From Prevotella sp. 885 (GTDB taxonomy: Bacteria > Bacteroidota > Bacteroidia > Bacteroidales > Bacteroidaceae), in contig NZ_NOVE01000012.1 in NCBI RefSeq assembly GCF_002265625.1, forward strand, positions 1 through 64,000: a DNA stretch of 64,000 nt. Direction: 5' to 3'. Below, piece after piece: positions 16,644 to 27,508 of this stretch. The position numbers and the translations under genes were made by a program. Position 1 is the first letter of the stretch. The number at the start of each line of letters is the position of its first letter. A model generated the notes under the pieces. That model saw only the letters and a list, made by a program, of their open reading frames with translations, was not told the DNA's origin and did no database searches.

Positions 16644-17504
16644 ATGTCTTTTAATTTATTGAAAGGAAAGCGCGGTATAATATTCGGCGCATTGAATGAC
16701 GCTTCGATAGCGTGGAAAGTAGCGGAACGCGCAGTAGAGGAAGGAGCACAGATTGTGCTTACTAACACAGCGGTGGCATGCCGTATGGGCACCATCGACG
16801 AGCTGGCTAAGAAGACCGGCGCAACCATTATCCCTGCCGACGCGACATCGGTGGAGGATCTGACCAACCTCTTCGAGAAGGCTCAGGAGGCTCTCGGAGG
16901 CAAGATTGACTTCGTGCTCCATTCTGTTGCAATGAGCGTGAACATGCGCAAGAAGCGCACTTACGACGATCTGGACTACAACTTCCTGAACAAGACACTG
17001 GACATCTCTGCCATCTCGTTCCATAAGATGCTGCAGGCTGCCAAGAAGCTGGACGCGCTGAGCGACGGCGCTTCAGTACTCGCACTTACTTACATCGCAT
17101 CACACCGTACATTCTTCGGATATAACGACATGGCTGACGCCAAGTCGCTGCTCGAGTCAATCTGCCGTAGCTTCGGCTATATCTACGGACGCGAGAAGGG
17201 CGTACGTATCAACACCATATCACAGTCGCCGACATTCACGACAGCGGGTAGCGGCATCAAGGGCTTCGACGGCCTCTACGACTTCTCAGACCGCATGTCG
17301 CCGCTCGGCAATGCCAGCGCTGACGAGTGCGCCGACTACTGCGTGGTGATGTTCTCTGACCTCACGCGCAAGGTGACCATGCAGACTCTCTTCCACGACG
17401 GCGGCTTCTCAAGCATGGGTATGTCGCTCCGCGGCATGACGCAGTACAACAAGTCGTTCATCGACGAGAACCGCGACGCCGACGGAAACATCATCTACGG
17501 ATAA
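16644..17504 (+). CDS. fabI: Enoyl-[acyl-carrier-protein] reductase (NADH), FabI
   Basis: 286 residues from the ATG at 16644. This start lies past the -7 box and gives the expected opening (LLKGKRGIIFGALNDASIAW, a Rossmann nucleotide-binding loop of the FabI variant type). The active site is LTYIASHRTFFGY-NDMADAK: the conserved tyrosines, with Y-x6-K to the catalytic Lys. FabI reduces the trans-2-enoyl-ACP double bond in the last step of fatty-acid elongation. Length and motifs are standard. It is a single-gene unit ended by the long hairpin at 17534-17605. Confidence 0.94.
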   Translation: MSFNLLKGKRGIIFGALNDASIAWKVAERAVEEGAQIVLTNTAVACRMGTIDELAKKTGATIIPADATSVEDLTNLFEKAQEALGGKIDFVLHSVAMSVNMRKKRTYDDLDYNFLNKTLDISAISFHKMLQAAKKLDALSDGASVLALTYIASHRTFFGYNDMADAKSLLESICRSFGYIYGREKGVRINTISQSPTFTTAGSGIKGFDGLYDFSDRMSPLGNASADECADYCVVMFSDLTRKVTMQTLFHDGGFSSMGMSLRGMTQYNKSFIDENRDADGNIIYG

Positions 17505-17533
17505 GGATTTTTCAGACAAGAAGACTTTATATA

Positions 17534-17610
17534 ATCCCCCAATGCGGGACGTTTCAGAAACGAAAAGATATTATCTTTCGCACGAAGCGTCCCACATTGG
17601 GGGATTTTTC
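17534..17610 (+). terminator. Long nested-stem terminator after fabI
   Basis: ATCCCCCAATG-c-GGGACG pairs with CGTCCC-a-CATTGGGGGAT and extends inward to about 22 bp with two imperfect positions. Inside lie two small hairpins: GTTTCAGAAAC (17551-17561) and AAAGATATTATCTTT (17564-17578). A T-run follows. Confidence 0.85.
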
Positions 17611-17611
17611 G

Positions 17612-17619
17612 TATATTTG
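17612..17619 (+). promoter_or_regulatory. -7 box upstream of the Rpn-type gene
   Basis: TATATTTG matches TAnnTTTG, immediately after the fabI terminator and 21 bp before the ATG at 17641. Confidence 0.5.
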
Positions 17620-17640
17620 CACAAACATCAACTACTATCT

Positions 17641-18528
17641 ATGCCAAGATTCATTAATCCATTCTCTGACTGGGGATTCAAGAAAATCTTTGGTCAGGAA
17701 ATCAACAAGGACTTGTTGATAAAGTTTCTTAACGATCTCCTTGACGGCGAGCATCACATCACTGACCTCGTCTTCAAGGACAAAGAACAACAGCCGGAAG
17801 CGGCTGATATGCGTGGCATCATCTACGACATCTACTGCTCAACCGACAAGGGAGAGCATATTATCGTGGAAATGCAGAACCGTTACCAGCCCTTCTTTAC
17901 GGACCGATCCATATACTACGCCTCACGCGACATTGTAAATCAAGGCGTAAAGGGCACGGTCAGCGACACACATATCAAGTGGGACTATCGTCTGGCTCCG
18001 GTCTATACGGTATGCCTGCTCAACTACGATGTAGGGGCGCATACTCCGACAAAGTTTCGTACGGACATCGCCCTTATGGACATGAAGGACAAGACGGTAT
18101 TTTCCGACCGCTTGCGATTCATCTACTTGATGCTTCCTCTTTTCACCAAGAACGAAGAGGATGAATGTGAAAACGATTTTGAACGTTGGATTTATATCCT
18201 TAAGAACATGAGTACATTTGAAAGAATGCCGTTCCAGGCGCGCAATGCTGTATTCAAGAAGCTCTCCGAGATAACAGACATTGCCGCCTTAAGCAAGGAC
18301 GAGCGAGAGAAATACGACGAGAGCTTGAAAGTGCTGCGCGACTATCATGCCACGCTCGAAGGAGCTGTCATGTTAGGAGAGGAAAAAGGGTTGGCAAAAG
18401 GTCGGGCGGAAGGCATGATGCAGAGGCAGCTCGATATTGCCAAAATGATGCTTGAGGACGGCGAGCCGATGGCGAAGATAATGCGTTATACTGGACTAAC
18501 TGAAGAAGAAATAGAAAAACTAAAATAA
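17641..18528 (+). CDS. Rpn family PD-(D/E)XK nuclease (transposase-like)
   Basis: About 295 residues from the ATG at 17641, after a -7 box at 17612. It opens RFINPFSDWGFKKIFG, the hallmark of the Rpn/PDDEXK_2 family. The nuclease core is visible as DIYCSTDKGEHIIVEMQNR, with the Asp and E-x-Q catalytic signature. Rpn proteins are DNA endonucleases tied to recombination and, in recent work on relatives, to phage defence. They often occur in many copies per genome. The C-terminus ends in a helical stretch (MRYTGLTEEEIEKLK) typical of the family. Its stop codon directly abuts the ATG of the next gene, which is odd for a mobile-type gene. Confidence 0.85.
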   Translation: MPRFINPFSDWGFKKIFGQEINKDLLIKFLNDLLDGEHHITDLVFKDKEQQPEAADMRGIIYDIYCSTDKGEHIIVEMQNRYQPFFTDRSIYYASRDIVNQGVKGTVSDTHIKWDYRLAPVYTVCLLNYDVGAHTPTKFRTDIALMDMKDKTVFSDRLRFIYLMLPLFTKNEEDECENDFERWIYILKNMSTFERMPFQARNAVFKKLSEITDIAALSKDEREKYDESLKVLRDYHATLEGAVMLGEEKGLAKGRAEGMMQRQLDIAKMMLEDGEPMAKIMRYTGLTEEEIEKLK

Positions 18529-20649
18529 ATGAACAAAAGATTATTCTTTTCTATAACAGCCTCTGCCTTGCTTGCCTCCACAATGGTGCAGGCGCAGGAC
18601 GTGAAATATCCGCAGACGCGGAAGGACAATGTCGTGGACGAGTATTTCGGCGAGAAGGTTGCCGACCCGTACCGATGGTTGGAGAACGACACAAGCCGCG
18701 AAACGGCGCAGTGGGTGGAGGCAGAGAACGCCGTCACACGTAAGTATATCGACCGCATCCCGCTCCGCAAGTCTATCCTGAAGCGACTGAAGGAGACTGC
18801 CAATTACGAGAAAATCGGTATGCCGTTCGAGCAGCACGGCAAGTGGTATGTATACCGTAACAACGGACTGCAAAACCAGTTTGTGCTCTATCAGATGGAT
18901 AGCCCGGATGCAAAGGAAGACCAGCAGCGCGTCTGGCTTGACCCGAATACGCTTAGCGCAGACGGTACGGTGGCGCTGAAGGGAACCCACTTCTCACACG
19001 ACGGACGCTATATGGCTTACGTGATTTCGCGTAACGGTTCGGACTGGGAGGAAATTTACGTGAAGGACTGTCAGACGGGCAAAGTGCTTGACGACCATAT
19101 TGTCTGGGCGAAGTTTACGGGTGCCGAATGGCTCGGCGACGGATTCTATTATAGCGCATACGATGCTCCTGAGAAGGGAAAGGAAACATCGGCTAAGAAC
19201 TCTGTGCAGAAGATTTATTACCACAAGATCGGTACGCCGCAGAGCGAAGACCGCCTGTTCTATCAGAACCCTACGCAGCCGCTGCGCTTCTATAGCGTAA
19301 GTATCGACCGCGACGAAACGGTAATGTACCTGACCGAGGCTGGTATGGCGAACGGCAATAACCTCTTCGTCCGCGACTTGAAGCAGCCCAACTCGCAGTT
19401 CATACAGATGTGCGCCAATGCAGACTATATCTATAATCCCGTGCAGACCATTGACGGCAAGATGTATATCCTTACCAATGCCGACGCACCACGTTACCGA
19501 CTGATGGTGGCTGACATCAACAAGCCGGGATATGGCGACTGGAAAGAAGTGGTGGCGGAGAGCGAGAGCGTGCTTGACGGAGTGACTTTCGCCGGCGACC
19601 GCATGATTCTGAAATACATGAAGGACAACTGCCACCAGCTCTATGTCTACTCTCTGGACGGCAAGCGACTCTCGGAGATAGAGCTGCCGACATACGGTTC
19701 GGTCAGCGCAAGCGGCAAGCGAGGACAGAAGGAGGTTTATTATTCATTCACGTCATACACCACTCCTTCCACTGTCTACAGCTATGACATGACGGAGGGT
19801 ACGAGCAAGGTCTGGGCAGCGCCGAAGACGTCGTTCCGTTCGCAGGACTACAAGACAGAGATGGTGTTCTACACGTCGAAGGACGGAACACGTGCTCCCA
19901 TCTTCATCACCTATAAGAAAGGACTGAAGATGAACGGCAAGAATCCACTCTTGCTCTACGGTTACGGCGGTTTCAACCTCTCATACAATCCCTTCTTCCT
20001 CTCTAACTACATTCCCTTCATGGAGCGCGGTGGCATTTACGTGCATGCAGTTCTGCGTGGTGGCGGAGAGTACGGCGAGGAATGGCATGTGGCTGGAACG
20101 AAATTGCAGAAGCAGAACGTCTTTGACGACTTCATTGCAGCAGCCGAACTGCTCATCAATAAGGGCTATACATCGAAGGACTATCTCGCCATCCAAGGCG
20201 GTAGCAACGGCGGTCTGCTCGTAGGAGCCTGCATGACGCAGCGTCCTGACCTCTACAAGGTGTGTCTGCCCGCAGTAGGCGTTATGGATATGCTCAGATA
20301 CCATAAGTTCACAATCGGTTGGAACTGGGCACCTGACTACGGCACATCGGAGGACTCGAAGGAGATGTTCGAATATCTCAAGGCTTACTCGCCGCTCCAC
20401 ACATTGAAGCCAGGCGTAAGCTATCCCGCCACCCTCGTCACCACAGCCGACCACGACGACCGTGTGGTTCCAGCCCACTCGTTCAAGTTCGCTGCTCGTC
20501 TGCAGGAATGTCAGGCAGGAAAGGCACCGGTCCTTATCAGCATCGGCGTCAACGCCGGTCACGGCGGAGGCAAGCCACTGGCAAAGCGCCTCCAGGAACA
20601 GGCCGACCTCCTGAGCTTTACGCTGTGGAATATGGGAGTGAAGAAATAA
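18529..20649 (+). CDS. Prolyl oligopeptidase family serine peptidase (S9A)
   Basis: 706 residues with signal peptide MNKRLFFSITASALLASTMVQAQ, so it acts in the periplasm or outside. An N-terminal beta-propeller (about 75-420) gates a C-terminal alpha/beta-hydrolase. The catalytic triad is visible: Ser in GGSNGGLL (about 557), Asp in TADHDDRV (about 641) and His in NAGHGGG (about 677). It cleaves short peptides after proline. The ATG follows the upstream nuclease stop with no gap, so the two are probably co-transcribed. It is ended by a strong terminator at 20674. Confidence 0.93.
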   Translation: MNKRLFFSITASALLASTMVQAQDVKYPQTRKDNVVDEYFGEKVADPYRWLENDTSRETAQWVEAENAVTRKYIDRIPLRKSILKRLKETANYEKIGMPFEQHGKWYVYRNNGLQNQFVLYQMDSPDAKEDQQRVWLDPNTLSADGTVALKGTHFSHDGRYMAYVISRNGSDWEEIYVKDCQTGKVLDDHIVWAKFTGAEWLGDGFYYSAYDAPEKGKETSAKNSVQKIYYHKIGTPQSEDRLFYQNPTQPLRFYSVSIDRDETVMYLTEAGMANGNNLFVRDLKQPNSQFIQMCANADYIYNPVQTIDGKMYILTNADAPRYRLMVADINKPGYGDWKEVVAESESVLDGVTFAGDRMILKYMKDNCHQLYVYSLDGKRLSEIELPTYGSVSASGKRGQKEVYYSFTSYTTPSTVYSYDMTEGTSKVWAAPKTSFRSQDYKTEMVFYTSKDGTRAPIFITYKKGLKMNGKNPLLLYGYGGFNLSYNPFFLSNYIPFMERGGIYVHAVLRGGGEYGEEWHVAGTKLQKQNVFDDFIAAAELLINKGYTSKDYLAIQGGSNGGLLVGACMTQRPDLYKVCLPAVGVMDMLRYHKFTIGWNWAPDYGTSEDSKEMFEYLKAYSPLHTLKPGVSYPATLVTTADHDDRVVPAHSFKFAARLQECQAGKAPVLISIGVNAGHGGGKPLAKRLQEQADLLSFTLWNMGVKK

Positions 20650-20673
20650 GAGGATAAGGAAAAGCAGCATACG

Positions 20674-20722
20674 AAAAAAGCAGAGCTTTAACCATAGAAA
20701 GTTAAAGCTCTGCTTTTTTTTA
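20674..20722 (+). terminator. Intrinsic terminator with 19-bp perfect stem
   Basis: AAAAAAGCAGAGCTTTAAC (20674-20692) is exactly complementary to 20701-20719 around an 8-nt loop. The arms run into T and A tracts, so it can work on both strands for the convergent genes. Confidence 0.92.
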
Positions 20723-20737
20723 TTATCATAGAAAGGC

Positions 20738-20826
20738 CTAGATAATCTAGAAAGCCTATAAAGTCTAGAACATCTAGAAACTCTAGAAAAGCTAGAAAAG
20801 CCAGAGCGTCTAGAGCGCCTATCCCC
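20738..20826. repeat. 9-bp-periodic CTAG tandem array
   Basis: CTAG occurs at 20738, 20747, 20765, 20774, 20783, 20792 and 20810, and single-base variants (CTAT, CCAG, CTAT) occupy the missing 9-bp positions 20756, 20801 and 20819. That gives ten units with consensus CTAGAAANN and no phase slip. It ends at the stop codon of the beta-galactosidase gene (20827), between two convergent genes. Confidence 0.9.
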
Positions 20827-24183
<3,357 letters not shown>

Positions 24184-24197
24184 TTAGTAGACAAGGT

Positions 24198-27100
24198 CTA
24201 CTTGTTTACTGTTTTCTTTCCGTTACGTATTACGATTCCGCGATAGTTCTTGCCTACCTTCTGACCCTGGAGATTATAGGTTTGTCCGTTGCCCTTCACC
24301 TCGTTCTCGATGCGGTCGATGGCTGTAGGCGGATTGTATGTGCCCTCGAAGTCAAACACATACACGGTGCCAGCCTCGCCTGAGAGAGTGGTCTGGTCTG
24401 TAGAATCGAAAGCAAAATCGGTAGTAAGCACGTCGTTCACGTACACCTTTGCATTGCCAATACCCTCGCAGACGAGCGGAGCTGTCTGTCCCTGATTGCT
24501 TGTGATGGTCACAAGAGTGGGCTTGTTGTTCTTCCACTGGATGCTTACAGTGAAGTCGCCTACAGCCTTCATGCCGTCGATGTGTCCGGTCTTCCATGCA
24601 GAAGGCAGTGCGGGGAGGATGCGGATGGTGCCGCTGTTGCTCTGCATGAGCATCTCAGCCATACCAGCGCAAGCACCGAAGTTGCCGTCAATCTGGAACG
24701 GAGCGTGCGAATCGAAGAGGTTATAGAACACACCTGCGTCGCCATTGCTGTGGCGGAGGGCGTTGTTAAGAATCTTACGGGCATGGTCGCCGTCAAGGGC
24801 ACGTGCCCAAAGATTTATTTTCCATCCCATTGACCATCCCGTTGCGCCGTCGCCACGGAGGCGGAGTGAGTTGACAGCAGCGTCAAAAAGCTCTGTTCCT
24901 GGCTCCACCTGAGAGAACGGATAGAGGCACATCAGGTGCGACATGTGTCTGTGGTCGCGGCCTTCGGTGGTGGCAGTATAGCGGCTGTACTTCCATTCGC
25001 GCAAAATCTGCGTGCCAGAGGCAATGCGGTCTGAGCCCCAGTTGCCCGTGTATGTCTCGGTATGCAGACCGTTGTCCAGCTTCGCGAACTTTGTCTTAAG
25101 GTCGGCAAGGTCTGTTTCTGTGACGTTAGCGTCGTCGCCAAGTACGTCAATGGCCTTGAGAGTATTGTCGAAGAGATCGTAAACGAGCTGCTGTGCGTGA
25201 GCCACACCGTTCTCGGCGTCGGGTCCGTGCTCCGGCGACCACTCGTCAGGAGTCTCGTAAGTGCCGTCGGAAGCCAATATCAGACGGTCCATCCAGAACT
25301 GTGATGCAGAGAGCATTGCAGGGAATACGCGCTTCAGATAGTCACGGTCGAGCGTATAGCGATAGTGCTGCCAGAGGTGTGAGGCGTACCACGCGTTGGC
25401 AATGACGTAGTTGTTCTTGAACGAGCTTACGCCGCCGAAGATGTTGTTCTCCGTGAAGCAGGTCCAACCACGGTCCTGTCCCTGCATCTGTGCCCACTGC
25501 TTCCATTCGGTGTGGTTCTCTGCGAGGTTCCAGATGTAGTTGAGGAACGGCAGGTGCATCTCGCTGAGATTGGTCGGTTCAGCCGGCCAGTAGTTCATCT
25601 GCACGTTGATATTAGAGTGGATGTCGGCGTTCCATGCCGGCTGCACCATATTGCTCCAGATGCCCTGAAGGTTAGACGGGAGGTCAACGCCGCGTGAAGA
25701 GGCTATCTCCAGATAACGTCCGTAGGCAAAATAGAGCTGCTCCAGCATAAGGGCATTGTCGCCGTTGCCGCTGTTGTATGTGTCGATAAGCTTGTTGGTG
25801 GGCAGCGTATTGGCTGTTCCGTCAAGATGGAAGTCCAGACGTCCGAAGAGTGAAGCGTAGTCTGCGAGGTGTTCGTCATAGAGTGCTCTCCATCCCTTGT
25901 CGGCTGCTGCCGTAGCACGAGCCTCGATGTCTGAGACGAGTGAAGAGGTGTTGGCGATGTATGTGGGTGAAGAGATGTCGTAGTCGGTGCCACCTGCGAG
26001 GATGACGAGCACTTCGTCAGCGTCTGTTACGGTGATGCCTTCCTCCGTTGTCTCCACTGTTCCACCATTGGGGATGACCTTCATGACGGCGCTATAGCTG
26101 ACGAGATCCAGCTTGCCGTTAAACTTAGCCTCCTCGTTCTCGTATGTCACGTTGCTTGTAAGCACGGATCCTGGAACGAGAGTGAAGCGCATGCTTATCT
26201 TGCCCTTGGCGTCAGCTGCGTAGTGAGCGGCTACGACGCGAGCCGGATTTGAGGCGATATACTGACGGGTATAGGTGACGCCCTCGGGAGAAGTGAACTG
26301 TGTGAGTCCGGTTGCTGTGGTCAGATCCAGCTGACGGAGATATCCCGTAGCGGCTGTCTCGGCTGTTGTGCCGCAGCATCCGCTGAGGTCCTCGGCAAAG
26401 ACCGAGCCGAAGTTCTCATACTTGCCATATCCCTTACCGCCGTAGGGCGAACGTGCTGCAGTTCCTGACCAAAGGGTCTTCTCGTTAAACTGGATTTCGT
26501 CCTTATAGGCACCGCCGAAGAGACTGGCTCCGAACTGTCCGTCACCGATGGGCAATGCATACTCCATCCAGTTGCTGTAGCCCTGTCCGCCGCTGTAAAG
26601 CTGTGCTGTTGTGGCTGGCTCGTCATACCAGAGGGTGAGCATGTTGGTGGGTGAATATCCCGTTACGCCGACTGTCTTATAGTCGAGTGCGCCGTTCATG
26701 GCACCGGGATTGGTGAACGACACCACGTTGTTCTGGTCGCCAACCTTCCAGAAGCCGATGGTATTGCCACCTCTCGGGTCGCCCCAAAGATTCATGTAGT
26801 TGTTGCCCGACTTCGAGTTTGCGATAACCTCAAAGCCAGCACCGTTGTCCATGCAGCTGCTTACCACGAGCTTGTAGCCGCCAGGCTGTGCCGACTTAGA
26901 AGCGCGGATAGGGTTGGGATTGGTGCCTCCCTCAGAAGTATAGATCGACTCTGAGCTGACAACGGCATAATTGCCGTTCTTGTTGACAAACTGGAAGTTG
27001 TCCTGCGTGCCCACAAGCTTCCACTGCTGCGAAGCGTCGCCAGTGGAGTTATAGAGTCGGATGCAGTTGTCCGTGCCGTTGGTGCTCTCACTCATGCACG

Positions 27101-27278
27101 TTCCCGAACGATTGAACGTCACGATGTAATACTGCGGATTGGCGTCCGTCTCGCTGCAGAACGTCGGCATCTTGGCGGCGGCACGCAACGGAGCAGCCTT
27201 CTTGCCCGCAGTCACATTAGCGGCAAACGCCGTTATGCTTGCTACGAGAAGAAAGAAAAGAAATGACAATTTCTTCAT
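24198..27278 (-). CDS. GH95 alpha-L-fucosidase with ricin-type lectin domain and T9SS-like tail
   Basis: 1026 residues. Signal peptide (MKKLSFLFFLLVASITAFAA), then a lectin-like region at about 45-190 with the ricin-type word ASQQWKLV. The GH95 part starts near residue 205 (LWYDEPA, GQFGASLFGG). Expected catalytic segments are present: HSNINVQMNYWPAEP (about 555-570) and EWSPEHGP (about 679). The last ~45 residues (TYNLQGQKVGKNYRGIVIRN) look like the type A C-terminal signal of Prevotella T9SS cargo. GH95 enzymes remove alpha-1,2-linked fucose (some act on L-galactose). Followed by the GH2 gene, this suggests stepwise removal of fucose and then galactose from host-type glycans. Confidence 0.9.
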   Translation of the reverse strand: MKKLSFLFFLLVASITAFAANVTAGKKAAPLRAAAKMPTFCSETDANPQYYIVTFNRSGTCMSESTNGTDNCIRLYNSTGDASQQWKLVGTQDNFQFVNKNGNYAVVSSESIYTSEGGTNPNPIRASKSAQPGGYKLVVSSCMDNGAGFEVIANSKSGNNYMNLWGDPRGGNTIGFWKVGDQNNVVSFTNPGAMNGALDYKTVGVTGYSPTNMLTLWYDEPATTAQLYSGGQGYSNWMEYALPIGDGQFGASLFGGAYKDEIQFNEKTLWSGTAARSPYGGKGYGKYENFGSVFAEDLSGCCGTTAETAATGYLRQLDLTTATGLTQFTSPEGVTYTRQYIASNPARVVAAHYAADAKGKISMRFTLVPGSVLTSNVTYENEEAKFNGKLDLVSYSAVMKVIPNGGTVETTEEGITVTDADEVLVILAGGTDYDISSPTYIANTSSLVSDIEARATAAADKGWRALYDEHLADYASLFGRLDFHLDGTANTLPTNKLIDTYNSGNGDNALMLEQLYFAYGRYLEIASSRGVDLPSNLQGIWSNMVQPAWNADIHSNINVQMNYWPAEPTNLSEMHLPFLNYIWNLAENHTEWKQWAQMQGQDRGWTCFTENNIFGGVSSFKNNYVIANAWYASHLWQHYRYTLDRDYLKRVFPAMLSASQFWMDRLILASDGTYETPDEWSPEHGPDAENGVAHAQQLVYDLFDNTLKAIDVLGDDANVTETDLADLKTKFAKLDNGLHTETYTGNWGSDRIASGTQILREWKYSRYTATTEGRDHRHMSHLMCLYPFSQVEPGTELFDAAVNSLRLRGDGATGWSMGWKINLWARALDGDHARKILNNALRHSNGDAGVFYNLFDSHAPFQIDGNFGACAGMAEMLMQSNSGTIRILPALPSAWKTGHIDGMKAVGDFTVSIQWKNNKPTLVTITSNQGQTAPLVCEGIGNAKVYVNDVLTTDFAFDSTDQTTLSGEAGTVYVFDFEGTYNPPTAIDRIENEVKGNGQTYNLQGQKVGKNYRGIVIRNGKKTVNK

Positions 27279-27354
27279 AGCTGGGTTGATTTTATGATTG
27301 TTAGTAATATAAGTGGTTGTTTATTTATAATGTGGTAAGGTATATAATGTTATG

Positions 27355-27362
27355 CAAAGTTA
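27355..27362 (-). promoter_or_regulatory. -7 box for the GH95-GH2 operon
   Basis: On the minus strand TAACTTTG, 76 bp upstream of the GH95 start. No clear -33 TTG is visible. It is divergent from the malQ promoter box at 27478. Confidence 0.55.
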
Positions 27363-27477
27363 CGTATTTTTTTTGCCTTATGGTCGCTTTAAACCAACTT
27401 TTACATAATTATATAGGATTAAGCCTAACTTTTTAAAAAATAGCATCAACCTTTATAGGTTTATATGATTATTTTCT

Positions 27478-27485
27478 TAATTTTG
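27478..27485 (+). promoter_or_regulatory. -7 box for malQ
   Basis: TAATTTTG matches TAnnTTTG, 23 bp before the malQ ATG, in an AT-rich 230-bp divergent intergenic region. Confidence 0.55.
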
Positions 27486-27508
27486 CATTTAGAACTAACT
27501 AAACTAAC

